64,000 nucleotides of DNA from Takakia lepidozioides (taxonomy: Eukaryota > Streptophyta > Takakiopsida > Takakiales > Takakiaceae): the NCBI GenBank assembly GCA_030704615.1, contig CM060731.1, forward strand, positions 77,418,756-77,482,755. The letters are read 5' to 3'. Numbering within the stretch: the first letter of the stretch is position 1; every line of letters starts with the position of its first letter. The position numbers and the translations under genes are program-made. The notes beneath the pieces are model-generated. The model did not search any database and was not told the origin of the DNA. It saw only the letters and a list, made by a program, of their open reading frames with translations. Below, piece by piece: positions 10,921 to 20,882 of this stretch.

Positions 10921-12366
10921 TTGAGTGTCAACACGGAGGTGCCACTAGTTGCTGGGGACAGTGCCGGTTCGAGCACTAGCGATATTAGTGGGTACACGAG
11001 ACGAGGTGTGCGGTTTAGGCCACCTTCACCTCCTGTGTCTTCTACGGAAGGTTCTGATTCGGATTGTGAATCAGGAGGACTTATACCGGCGGTGCAAGTT
11101 GTTTCTTTGCCATTGTTGTGGGATACAATAGAGGAGATGTATGGAGCTACCAAGGGGCCACGAAGGTACTCTGGGGCGGTGGGCACCATTGAGTTGGATG
11201 ATTTTATCCAAGAGTTTGATAGTTGGTGTGATTTGCAACAAATGCGCAATCCACAACTATTTACGCCTTTCATGGCATGGAAGGGGCTGTTTCAGCACCT
11301 TGAGGGGCCGCCTATGGATGATTACCATGAGTTCAAGTGGGGGCATGAGGTTGAGATCGAGGAGTGGAGGATGTACTGGTCACCCGACTATGTCTCCATC
11401 ACTAGGGGCACTAGAGCCACGAGGGCGGTGGCTACACCTGCCGCTGCACCGGCAGCTTCAGCAAGTAGCAGTGGGACTAGTGGGACTGGTGGTACAGTAG
11501 CTACGACGTCCACTCAAGCCACTACCGCACCAGCACTAGTACCCGTGCCTGCCTTCAACCCTGTTGTGGAGTTCTTCGAAGAGTTGAGAGGGAACTACCA
11601 AGGGGTGAGGACAGAGAAGTTGCGGAGCTTGCAAGAGTTCCAACGGAAGCCGACCGAGAGCTTGAGGGAGGCTTTCACTCGCATGAGGTGCTTGATAAAT
11701 GTAACCCAAAGGGTTACGGAAGCTCAGGCAGTCCAATTCTGGTATGGGATATTGGACAAGGAGCTGAGGAGAAGGGTGCGGGATGCAACTCTCCTACAAG
11801 CGGCCCAACCCACCTTAGCAAATGTGTTTTTGCTGGCAGAGCGGATAGAGCTCAACATGGTGGAGGAACGAGTGGTCATGGTGGGATTTGCTAAGGAGAC
11901 ACCACGGGATAGTGGTGCTCCTAGCCAACCACTACCTCAACGTGCTCAAGGCAACAAGGGGGCTCAGGTGAAGCTCAGGGAAGGGCAGAGAGGACCTCAG
12001 ATGCAGGGCTCTCTCCCTTCATTTGCTGGCCAACAACAGGCGGATGTGGTGTGCTGGACATGTGGAGGACCCCATGTCAAGAAGGATTGCCCAGAGGGAG
12101 GCAAAGGGCCGGCACATGCACATCCTGCACAATTGCAGTGTGGGCATTGTGGCAAGCACGGGCATAGAGAGGCCCAGTATTATGGTTTGCATCCTGAGTT
12201 GCGCCCAGGCCAATTCCAAGGGAACAATGGTGGCCGGGGGCGAGGTGGAGCAGCCCAGAGAGGACGAGGTGGCCAGCCACGAGGTGCAGGCCAAAGGCAA
12301 GCTCAAAATGGCCAAGGACGCAGAGGTCAGGGTGTTGACCAAGGCATGGCCAACCGGCTTCAGTAG
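10921..12366 (+). CDS. Inner element gag
   Basis: A frame of about 481 codons. The start is unclear: the frame opens after a TAG at 10900, and no in-frame ATG occurs before about 11137. ATGs at 10907 and 10913 are in another frame that stops at once, so a one-base change near the start is likely. A retrotransposon-gag capsid region lies at residues 215-315 (VVEFFEELRGNYQGVRTEKL, LQEFQRKPTESLREAFTRMR). An Ala/Ser/Thr/Gly-rich linker precedes it. Two zinc knuckles follow near residues 380-420: CWTCGGPHVKKDC, and CGHCGKHGHREAQY with the last Cys replaced by Tyr. An RGG-rich tail (GGRGRGG, QRGRGGQPRG) suggests RNA binding. The frame ends at a single TAG and continues as the pol frame. Confidence 0.85.
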   Translation: MSVNTEVPLVAGDSAGSSTSDISGYTRRGVRFRPPSPPVSSTEGSDSDCESGGLIPAVQVVSLPLLWDTIEEMYGATKGPRRYSGAVGTIELDDFIQEFDSWCDLQQMRNPQLFTPFMAWKGLFQHLEGPPMDDYHEFKWGHEVEIEEWRMYWSPDYVSITRGTRATRAVATPAAAPAASASSSGTSGTGGTVATTSTQATTAPALVPVPAFNPVVEFFEELRGNYQGVRTEKLRSLQEFQRKPTESLREAFTRMRCLINVTQRVTEAQAVQFWYGILDKELRRRVRDATLLQAAQPTLANVFLLAERIELNMVEERVVMVGFAKETPRDSGAPSQPLPQRAQGNKGAQVKLREGQRGPQMQGSLPSFAGQQQADVVCWTCGGPHVKKDCPEGGKGPAHAHPAQLQCGHCGKHGHREAQYYGLHPELRPGQFQGNNGGRGRGGAAQRGRGGQPRGAGQRQAQNGQGRRGQGVDQGMANRLQ

Positions 12367-13434
12367 CTAGAGCAGAGGCTCGCTGCCATGGCTACAGCTC
12401 AGGTGGTACCGGCTCTAAGGCCGGATGGTCCACCTCCTGCTCCTGAGGGAGGAGATATGGGAGGCATGGGATTCATGTGTGGAGTAGCACTACCACTAGT
12501 GCAGGTGGAGTCTGCTGCAGCCGTGACTCGAGGAGCAGCACGAGTTCCTGAGCCACGAGGTACAGAGGTAGAGTTGGATCCACATCGTGGGGAGGCAAGC
12601 CGTCAGGCTAGGCTTCCTCAGTCATTCACATTGGCGGAGACAGTGTCGACGCCATCTATGGCACCTAGTTCTCGCCCGACTGTTACCGAGGCAGAGGTTA
12701 CTATGCCATTAGGGAGAGCTACACGGGTAGCACCACTACCTAGTGTTGCCAAGGCTACGGCAACTAGTGTGATGCTAGGAGCGGCCACATTTGTGTGCCA
12801 GGCTCCATTGTTCTCGGCTACCATGATTGCGACGCCGGGGGTAAGACCAGCTGAGGTGTTCAAGCTGGCAGCTACACTCTGTGAGAGTGGGGAGGTTACT
12901 TCATCTTCTGCGGAGATAGTGGGAGGTGTAGTGCCGGAGGGATCCTCGGATTTGAGGGTCAAGACTGCCACGGCGGCGCCATGGCAAGCTGCAGCTGCTA
13001 GGTTGATGGAGCTGCCAGCTAGGCCAGCCATTGAGCGCGCCATGGTGACACCTGGAGTTGTCATGTTAGACAACCAGGATGACATTTTCTGTTTGAGTGG
13101 ACCGGCAGGCAAGAAGTACTGGCCACTGCGGATCTTGTTGGACTCGGGAGTTCAGCCACTGATGCTGGGCAGAGCTGCTATTGCAGGCTTGGGCCTCACG
13201 GAGGTGGATATAGAGCCTTGTCCTTTCCAGATACAGACGTCTCTGGGAGGATCGGAGCAGGCTCGGGGCATGACACGGCGTGAGTTGGCTATCAGACTAC
13301 GGCCGGATCACCCTACAGATGGCTCAGTGATGCGAGCCAAGGCCATTTTGACAGACGCTGTCTCATACGATGTCCTGGTTGGTGGGGCAGTGTTGTACCC
13401 TATGGGCTTCACCCTGGATTTTTGGGAGGAGTGA
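12367..13434 (+). pseudogene. Inner element pol, N-terminal part with aspartic protease
   Basis: It continues in the same frame as gag after the UAG at 12364-12366; an ATG lies at 12388. The first 230 codons are a low-complexity Ala/Pro/Val/Thr linker. The retropepsin-like core then appears as LRILLDSGVQPLMLGRAA, with the catalytic DSG in place of the usual DTG or DSG. It is followed by a family-typical beta-rich region to VGGAVLYPMGFTLDFWEE. The frame ends at a TGA (13432-13434), beyond which the same frame continues, consistent with TGG mutated to TGA. The role would be polyprotein cleavage in the particle. It is inactive as a continuous polyprotein unless both stops are bypassed. Confidence 0.75.
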
Positions 13435-14815
13435 GCTTCCTATAGGCCTGCATGGCAGTCAGGGGAGGGCCGGCGTGTGCAGCTCCCTGTGACGTTCATA
13501 GGAGGAGTTGAAATTGCCCAGCGAGGCAAGATGCCAACACTAGCAGCATTCACAGTGACAGTGAGTTGGCCTAGAGAGTTGCTTGAGGGCAACGCTCATT
13601 CAGAGGATGTGCCACCTCCGGGAGAGCAGGATAACATGTATGGTATGGCGGAGTTGCCTACCATGGTTGCTCAGACTCCATTGTGGGGCACGAGCAAGGA
13701 TTTGCAGCGGGATGCTGATCGACGGGTGCAACAAGCCTGGGTGGAGGCTTTTGTACCGTCAGGAGAGGAGGAGAGTGCGGGGATTACACCAGGACCACCT
13801 CAATTGTCTCCATTGGACACCACACCTATTGTGTGGCAGTATCCGGATGAAGGCATTTGTCTTCTGGACTTGTTTGGCGGGATCAGCACCGGATTGGCTG
13901 CTGTGTTACAGGCAGGTGTATGAGTTCAGTGTTACCTGTATGTGGAGAGGGATGAGACTGCACGACACGTTTCACTTCGCCATGTTGCTCAGTTGGTGCA
14001 GCGGTACCCTGAGTTGTTGTCGGTGTCTGCAATTCGTGGATATCAGCAGGCCTTGCCAGCAGACATTTCGTTGTTGGGGCGCAGGATTTGGAGCGGGTTG
14101 GCTCCATTGATCTGGTAGTGGCAGGTTGGCCCTGCCAAGGGCATTCATCAGCCGGGCATGGCAATGGATTGCGAGACTCGAGGTCGGGTCTGTTTTGGGG
14201 ATGGTGCGGGTTTTGCTCCACTTGCAGCTTCATCAAGCTGTATCTCCAGCATACATCTTGGAGAATGTGCCACTGATGGGCGATTCTCGGGCCAGGGTGA
14301 TGGCCAGTGTGCATCAAGTCCGGTCATGGCTTGGGTCAGCAGTGTTGCTAGATGCAGCTACAGTGGGGTCACGGGCTCATCGTCCACGGCTATGGTGGAC
14401 TAACTTGATGCCACCCGCACTGCTCAAGCGTGCATTTGATCGGGTTGTGTCAGCGGCCAGCATATCTCACAGTGGATAGCATTTGGACACAGGGAGGCAG
14501 TCTCAGCGTGTGTGAGACACGATGACCGTTCGCCTTTGGCAGTGGTCAACAAGGTGGGTCAACCACGAGCAGCATTACCTACACTGCTCAGCTCCCAGGA
14601 TCGCATGCTTTCCGAGATAGTGGACCTGGCCTCCTGTGGGATGCTTAGTTGCAGCAGTTAGTGGAGCCTAATGCTGACGAGCGTGAGCGGGCAATGGGTT
14701 TTACCACTGGTACCACGGCGGTGTCGTCTCTTTCTGAGGCATCACGTCGTCAAGTGTTGGGGCAAGCAATGGATCTCAATTGCTTGACCTGGATTATCAA
14801 CTTGGCTCTGGTTGA
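13435..14815 (+). pseudogene. Cytosine-5 DNA methyltransferase domain inside the inner element pol
   Basis: Linker, then a C5-MTase domain in canonical order. Motif I is DLFGGISTGLAAVLQAG (about 13865-13918, AdoMet binding). Motif IV is GWPCQGHSSAG (about 14123-14155, catalytic Cys in PCQ). Motif VI is YILENVPLMG (about 14250-14280). Motif VIII is SRAHRPRLWWTNL (about 14370-14409). The tail has PNADERERAMGF and a motif X-like LGQAMDLNCLTWII (about 14757-14800). The part between 14480 and 14640 would be the target-recognition region. The RLWWTN block recalls DNMT3/DRM enzymes rather than DNMT1, but the subfamily is not settled. The copy is broken by a TGA at about 13921 (where CGA would give Arg), frameshifts near 14085 and 14190, and more after 14475. 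The domain sits between protease and reverse transcriptase in the same transcription unit. The expected role is methylating cytosine in element or host DNA. Confidence 0.88.
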
Positions 14816-15182
14816 GCAACGCAGAGTGCGGGAGTACACTTCCCTTGATGGTCTCTCCCCTACCGAGACGGTACAGGCAGTGAGTGAGTGGGGGCGAGCA
14901 TGTGAGGACCACGGGGTGCATGCATCCATGGCACACGTGGGAGAGTGCTCGAGGTTCAGAGGGAGTTGGCAGCCAAGCGGCTGTGATGGATGAGGTTAGG
15001 GATTTTCCGGGTTGAGGAGGTCCTCAAGGATGAGATGATGGGGCAGGATGAGGCCTGTCATTGACTGAGCAGGTAGGAAGTACTGCTCAAGAGGTTGCAA
15101 CATAGCAACCACTGGACGCGTCCTCTACCTCTAAGCCCACTGGATTAAGGTTGCAGTTACGGAGGACAATGGGAGCCTGACA

Positions 15183-15960
15183 TTGGACCCATTGTCACGG
15201 AGGAGAGAGACGACGTATACGGCGGTTCGTGAGGGTTACAAGAATTGCTTTGCCTTCAGTTTGAAGGACTTGGGAGCACTGAAGGGTCAAGAATCCGTAT
15301 TGAGTTGGCCACTGACACGCAATATTCGGAGACCCTATAGATATAGTGACATGGAGAGGTCTTTGATTCAGATGAGGACTCAAGATCTCTGGGAGGCAGG
15401 TTTGGTGGAGCTCTCTGGTGGAGAGTATGCTTCAGCCACAGTGATGCTAGCAAGAAGGAGGTCTATGGCAATTGGACGGAGAGACGTTTGTGCGGTGATT
15501 ACCGGCCTGTAAATCGTCAGACCAAGTCCGATAAGTATGCCATGCCAACACCAGAGGAGATCTTTGATGCCATTCGGGAATGCTAAGGCCTTAGCACTTT
15601 GGATTACGATCCGGTATCACCAGTTGCCAATCAAGGAGGCGGAACAAGCAGAGACGGCATTCTGGGGATCAATGAGCACGGCAAGGATTGCCTATATCAG
15701 TGGCGGGTTCTTACCATTTGGGCGCTTAAGAATGCTCCGCAAAGTTTCAGAGAGTCATGGATAGGATTCTAGCAGGGGTGTGACTTTGTCGGTGCTACAT
15801 AGATGACATCATCATCTTTAGTGTTACGATGGAGGAGCATGAGAGACACCTTCAGGTGGTATTGGAGCGCTTGGAGCGCGCACGGATTGAAGTTGCATCC
15901 GGGGGAGTGCAAGTTTTTTCCACAACCAGATTGAGTATCTGGGTCCATGATATATCCTAG
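15183..15960 (+). pseudogene. Inner element reverse transcriptase
   Basis: RT blocks are scattered over three frames. LVELSGGEYASATVMLA is followed, after a shift, by the LCGDYRPVN block (about 15486-15520). Then come a degraded fingers/palm region, a PFG-like NAPQSF block (about 15735-15755) and the catalytic CYIDDIIIFS (about 15793-15822), with both Asp residues of the YIDD box intact. A thumb-like ERLERA region and HPGECKFF follow. The spacing matches Ty3/gypsy RT. At least four frameshifts make this copy non-functional. The DNMT domain lies immediately upstream. Confidence 0.85.
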
Positions 15961-16199
15961 AGGATTGGGGGTACAGCAGACTAAGGTAGAGGCCATTGCA
16001 CAAATTTCCACGCCCCACGGATGTGAGCCGAGTTCGAGCTTTCATGGGGTTTGACAAACTATTATAGACGGTTGTCAAGGGATTTAGTACCATTGCAAGG
16101 GCTCTAACCAAGACTGACCAAGGGGACCAGGAGTGGCAGTGGGAAGATGGCAGGAACAAGCTTTTCAAAGAGCTCAAGGTGAGGTTGACTCGGCGCCTA

Positions 16200-16700
16200 T
16201 CTGAGACGACCTATCAGGGGGCGTCCCTTTCAGTTCATACGGATGGAGCATGCTGGGGCTTGGAACGGTTTGCTTACACAAGTGGATGATGAGGGAAGAG
16301 AGTTCGTAGTAGTGGCTTATGCTAGCTGCTCGGAACAACGAGCAGAGGCTAAGTACAGCTCATTGAGGGAGAGTGCTTAGCTGCAGTGTGGGCCGTGGCA
16401 CACTTCAGGTGCTATCTATATGGCAATCTTTTCACCCTTGTCACGGATCACCAACCACTCAAGTGGTTGATGGAGTCAGACAAGCTTACGGGGAAGCTTT
16501 GCACGTGGGCACTCATACTTCAGGAGTATGACTTTTAGGTTGGCATCGACCGGGTTTGGTCAATCGGGATGCGGATGGATTGAGTCGCAATCCATGCACG
16601 AGCCAACACGATGACACTGGAGCTCGGTGGATGGTGGTGAGACGGAACGAGGAGATGGTGCAGGATGGCACGCATCTGCATTTTGTGTATCTTGGCATCG
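16200..16700 (+). pseudogene. Inner element RNase H
   Basis: Recognisable blocks are the TDGA start (about 16228), VVAYASCSEQRAEAKYSSLRGE with the catalytic Glu, CLAAVWAVAHFRCYLYGN, and VTDHQPLKWLMESDKLTGKL (about 16438-16497) followed by WALILQEYDF. This is the standard Ty3/gypsy RNase H in position after RT. Stops and frameshifts interrupt it. It is the RNA strand-removal activity needed during reverse transcription. Confidence 0.8.
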
Positions 16701-16849
16701 GGAGAGGTTCAGGTTGGACCTACAACAGGGATGACTGTAGACGGAGTGTCTGAGGACCCTGAGGCTAGTGATGAGCCAGGTGGTGCCAGAGATATAACAT
16801 GAGGATTCGGCTGTGTTGGACTACCTCCGCACGGGAGACACAGCAGCCA

Positions 16850-18117
16850 CTGTGATTGCCAGGGAGAGGGGGAAGGATCCTGCACACGAGCCAAGAGGTT
16901 GAAGGGAAGGGATACACCTACTTCGAGTGTGGGAGGATGGTCGGGTGAGGATTGTGCCTCACCCCACACAGCATGCACGGTTAGTGCGGCATGCCCATGA
17001 GGAGTGGGGGCATTTGGAGTGCGACGCACTCACAGTTTACTAAGGGGCAGTATGGTGGCGTGGTATATGCATACAGAGGTCTCAAACAGTTCGTGGCTAG
17101 GTGCATGGAGTTGCTGACAGGGTGCGTGTGCTTCATTCAAGTCCCTACACCATAATTGCATCCTTTACCAATCATGGGATTGGGCTAAGGTGGAGTCTTG
17201 ACTTCGCAGGACCGTGCCACTGACTATGCGCCACCACAGATATGGTTGGTGATGGTGGAGCACTTCTCTAAGATTGAGTTGGTTCCATTGACCTGACAGG
17301 AGAGGAGGAGGCTGAGTATGCATTCTTGGATCGTAGCTTAGCCGATTGGTGATAAGATGAGGTACTCACGGACAAAGGGTACCAAGGAGAGTTAGGAGAG
17401 TTCTGGGGGGAGTTTCAGGCTTGGTGTGTGCTAAAGCCTTGATAGACCACCGCACCACTTCTCGGGATCATCATGAGGCCGATGGATTGGCCAGAGAGAG
17501 AGAGAGTTGTTCAGACGGTGAAGGGGTTTTGCGCAAGTATGGCTTGCAGAAGGAACACTTATGAGATTTAGATCTTCCGGTTCCTTGTTTAGCCATGGGC
17601 TACAGGTTCAGCAAAAAAGCATCACTTGCCTATTCTCACCATATTTACTTCTCTTTGGCCGAGAAGACGGATTTGCCTTGCAGCCATTCGTAGGGACATG
17701 CTCAAGTCCTTACCTTTGACGATCGGACGTTGTGGGTACGTGCATGTGATCAGCGTGCAGAGTTGTCAAGAAAGTCATGCCCATGGCTTTTGTGAACATT
17801 GCCATTGCACAGCACCATGATACGTTGAGGTATGCCACTATAAATGGTGGAGGATATCGTCCACTCCTGGGGTTTCGGAGGTTTAGCCCCTGGTGATATG
17901 TTATTTGCAGCAGAATGCTCCTACGACTCTGGATGTTACACAGGGCGCGTGTTATTCTGAGGGTTCGAGAGGTGTTGCCCTCAGGGGTCCTGAGCTTGGA
18001 GGGTCGGGATGAAATGACTTGGAAGGACATGGCTCGTAATTGTGCGCCATGTCACCCTTCCAAAGTCGATGGCAGAGTTGACCCAAACTTGGGACAGTGG
18101 TACCTGCAGGTTTGAGG
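16850..18117 (+). pseudogene. Inner element integrase
   Basis: Fragments in all three frames spell an integrase: an HH zinc-binding start (LVRHAHEEWGH, about 16981), then a core with the LDFAGPCH-like first Asp region (about 17195), LVMVEHFSKIELVPL (about 17245), DKG near the second Asp (about 17371), HHEADGLA (about 17471) with the third acidic block, and a C-terminal part (FDDRTLWVRACDQ about 17719, GGGYRPLLGF about 17849, VREVLPSGVLSLEGRDE about 17960). The C-terminus ends in NCAPCHPSKVDG and leads into the PHD finger, so the PHD replaces the chromodomain usual in chromoviruses. It is heavily frameshifted. Confidence 0.75.
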
Positions 18118-18254
18118 TGCATGCTTCTGTGGGTCTGCCAAAGGGGGCAGCCACCATGAGGTGTGTGATCGATGCTCAAGGGGTTGGCATATGGGATGCT
18201 TGACACCACCTCTTGAGAAGGTTCCTGAATGGAGATTGGTTGTGTCCACACTGC
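18118..18254 (+). pseudogene. PHD finger at the C-terminus of the inner element integrase
   Basis: A C4HC3 pattern can be read across small frameshifts. Cys codons are at 18118 and 18128, CDRC at 18164-18175, then SRGWHMGCLTPPLEKVP with the His and the next Cys, and DWLCPHC at about 18237-18254. The W two residues before the CPHC pair and the LTPPL stretch are typical of PHD fingers, which read histone H3 tails. By analogy with chromodomains of other Ty3 elements it could steer integration to chromatin with certain marks; that is inference. The coding frame is broken by one-base shifts near 18127, 18160 and 18230. Confidence 0.75.
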
Positions 18255-18259
18255 TTGGG

Positions 18260-18735
18260 ATAGTGGCAGGGGAAATGACTGGAGGCAGCTAACAAGACAT
18301 GGGAGGCCAAGGCTCATAGGAGTCAATACATGAGATCCCAAGCTCAAGTTCACAGGGTGCAAGACGGCGACTAATGATGGGGCAACTCTTGCACCCGGCC
18401 TTTTTCTTGATCTATAGAGGTTTGAGTGTAGTAGGGATAAATGGTGGAGGATTAGTGAGGGCTATATGGTCACTATCACATCTGTGGGCTACCGGACTTA
18501 GAGGGACCTAAGGCACCAGCTAAGGGGGCGATTGGGTGTGTGGGAATAGTTGACTGCCATAGTGGGTAGCATAGTGGTAGATTAGTGACTGACTAGTTGT
18601 AGCCTAGTGGTTGGATTAGTGGCGGTGGACTAGTGGTGGACTAGTGGTATACTAGTGTGTGGTGTGCAAAGGTGTTGTGTGGTTGTTGGACAGGCGATGT
18701 AGTTGTGTAGCGATATGTATACGCAACGACAACCC
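18260..18735 (+). other. Inner element 3' tail, boundary unresolved
   Basis: Non-coding. It includes a possible polypurine tract (ctaagggggcgat, about 18515) followed by a tggg start, as expected for a 3' LTR, but this tail has no match in 7262-10900. Short repeats of ggactagtggt lie at 18600-18660. The switch back to the outer element occurs before about 18735. Confidence 0.45.
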
Positions 18736-19626
18736 GACTTATCGTCCGGCTCGACAAAACTAGCCGCTTGACAGTGAAGAACCTGCGCCAGAATCTTGTG
18801 CGGTTGTGAAACTGGGGAAAAGGCAGGACAAGACAAAGGGAAAGGTCCTTTCTGCAGCTAGCTATCATTGAAGACCCAAATAGAGACATTGACCCCAGGG
18901 TACCGGGTTCAGGGGAGAGTGGCTGAAATCCCATCAAAGTGCTGATTGATACAGGCAACACTCATAACCTGTTGTCAAAGGATTTTGTTGACAAGTTGGG
19001 ACTAGTTCAAGAAGACATGCAACCCTATCAGATCTTGGTTACCAGATGGATGGCGTGGATTTACGCACAAAACACATTCCAAAGGTACCGATGGTCATGC
19101 AAGGCATAAACTTGGCTGATTCGAGGTTTGGGAAGGGAGCTGATACGACTGCACCTTAGCAGCGGTTGGATGGATCCGGTTGATGTTGTGGTGGCTTGCA
19201 AATACGGACTGGTTAGTGGTTACCTGGCCCAACGGGAAGGGATCAATATTCAGACGGGAATAGGAGCGCTTCCCAATGTACCTTCTTGTCAGCTATTCAG
19301 GATGAAGAATGTTTGCGGAAGGGGAATGCTCAACTTTTTAATGTTTAGCTTGCAAGGAAGTCTTGGAAACAATATCAGAAACAAGGGAAGTCACATTCCG
19401 ACTTGACATAATCCTGAATGAATATAAAGATATGTTCCTGATGAGATCCCGGGATGCCCCTGAACGGGAGGGTTGATCATGCTATCGAGTTGATGTCAGA
19501 TGCTTTGGTACCGGTTGTAGCAAGGGCACCGTTAAAGGCATTCAATTGCAAGAGAGAGAAAGTGACGAGTTAGAAAGGCAGTTGACTGACCCCTATTGGG
19601 AAAAGGGGTATATACGTCCAAGTAAA
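18736..19626 (+). pseudogene. Outer element protease region
   Basis: A retropepsin motif, VLIDTGNTHNLLSKDFVDKL, lies at about 18940-18999 with the catalytic DTG intact. It belongs to the outer chromovirus and directly continues its gag across the nested insertion. Downstream codons up to 19626 are frameshifted pol linker. A block matching the start of RT (about 19590-19625, reading [12 protein letters not shown]) joins the RT region. Confidence 0.8.
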
Positions 19627-20804
19627 TCCCCTTGGGGTGCCCTGTAATGTTTAAGAAGAAGAAATACGGGACTTTGAGACTGTGTGTGGACTATACATGG
19701 TTGAAAAAGATCACCATCAAGAATAAGTTTCATTTGCCTTGTATGGATGATTTGTTTGACTATCTCTATGGAAGTCAGGTTTTTTCAAAACTTGATCTTC
19801 GGTCTGGATATCATCAGATACGGATCAAGGAATTTGACCATGACCACCGACAGGATTTCGAATCTCGTTTTGGTCATTTACGAATTGTGGTGATGCCATT
19901 TGGGCTCACGAAATGTTAGCAACATTTACTCATCTCTGATGAATCTATGTTCAAGAAATAATTTGGGGAAAGATGGTCCTAGTCTACATGGATGATATAC
20001 TAATATACTCGAAGTCTGAAGAAGAACATGAATAGCATCTACGCTTGATCTTAGACATATTGAGAGAGAACCATCTGTTTGCTAAGAGAAACAAATGTGA
20101 ATTCTTTGTAGACCACATGGATTACTTGGGATTTTGCATCTCCAAAGATGGAATCTCAATTGATCCTAAGAAAGTCCAGACAGTGGTTGAATGGCCTAAG
20201 CCCAAGTAATAAGACTGAGGTCAGGAGCTTTATTGGGTTTGCTAGCTTCCTACGGAAGTTTGTCAAATCTTTTTCACAGACTGCAGCACCATTGACTGAC
20301 CTGCTTAAGGACTCGAGTCCTGTAAGCTTGAGAGACGTCTGGACAAGAGAATGTGATGACAGTTTCGAGAAATTGAAGTTTGCCTTGACACATGCTCATG
20401 TACTGAGATTGCTCGATCCTACGAAGGGAGCAATCGTACTGTGTACCGATGCAAGTGATCTTGCTATTGGGGCTGTGTTGATGCACGATGGGCAAGTGAT
20501 TGCCAATGAATCTCGAAAGATCAGTCCAGCAGAAAAGAATTACCCAACTCATGAAAATGAACTGTTGGCAATAGTTTATGCTCTGAAGATATGGAGGCAT
20601 TACCTGCTTCCAGTTGATTTTGTGATAGAAACTGACCATCAGAGTTTGAAATACTTGACCACACAGCCTCATTTGAGTCAGAGGCAGATTAGGTGGTCAG
20701 AACTGCTTCAGCAATTCCATTATGACCTAAAATATGTCAAGGGGAGAGAGAATGTGATTGCTGATGCACTTTCTAGGAGACCATTACAAGTTAATGTTGT
20801 CTAA
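19627..20804 (+). pseudogene. Outer element reverse transcriptase and RNase H
   Basis: RT blocks are [38 protein letters not shown] (19888-19916) and, after a frameshift, VYMDDILIYS (about 19983-20012). From 20148 a continuous frame of 218 codons holds the RT thumb (FIGFASFLRKFVKSFS) and a complete RNase H: CTDASDLAIGAVLMHD, SRKISPAEKNYPTHENELLA and TDHQSLKYLTTQPHLSQRQ, ending with GRENVIADALSRRP. This is typical chromovirus sequence. The RT is broken by a stop at 19918 and a shift before 20148. Confidence 0.92.
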
Positions 20805-20882
20805 TGCGTCAGTAGCACTATATTTCAAGACATTAAAGGTCAGTACGAGATAGATAAATTCTTCAAAGAGCCATTCAAGAGT

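Larger units (their letters stand above)
7262..18735 (+). mobile_element. Inner Ty3-like element encoding a DNA methyltransferase and a PHD finger
   Basis: The element interrupts the outer chromovirus between gag and protease. Its order is: long repetitive leader (7262-10900), gag with zinc knuckles (10921-12363), aspartic protease (about 13120-13180), cytosine-5 methyltransferase (about 13850-14815), reverse transcriptase (15400-15960), RNase H (16215-16560), integrase (about 16950-18060), PHD finger (18118-18254) and an untranslated tail. The RT-RH-INT order places it in the Ty3/gypsy superfamily. I could not find matching LTRs, a primer-binding site or a target duplication, so both edges are approximate (within about 100 bp). 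Coding capacity is destroyed by stops and many small frameshifts, which become denser from 14000 onward. Confidence 0.85.

Noticed and set aside
12364-12366. UAG between gag and pol as a proven programmed readthrough signal
   Set aside because: The context (UAG CUA) is suggestive, but further stops downstream make simple decay at least as likely; kept only as an open alternative.
7262-18735. DNMT domain as a host gene captured between two unrelated elements
   Set aside because: Protease and DNMT share frame and strand up to 13923, and RT, RNase H, integrase and PHD follow in order with no insertion boundary visible.
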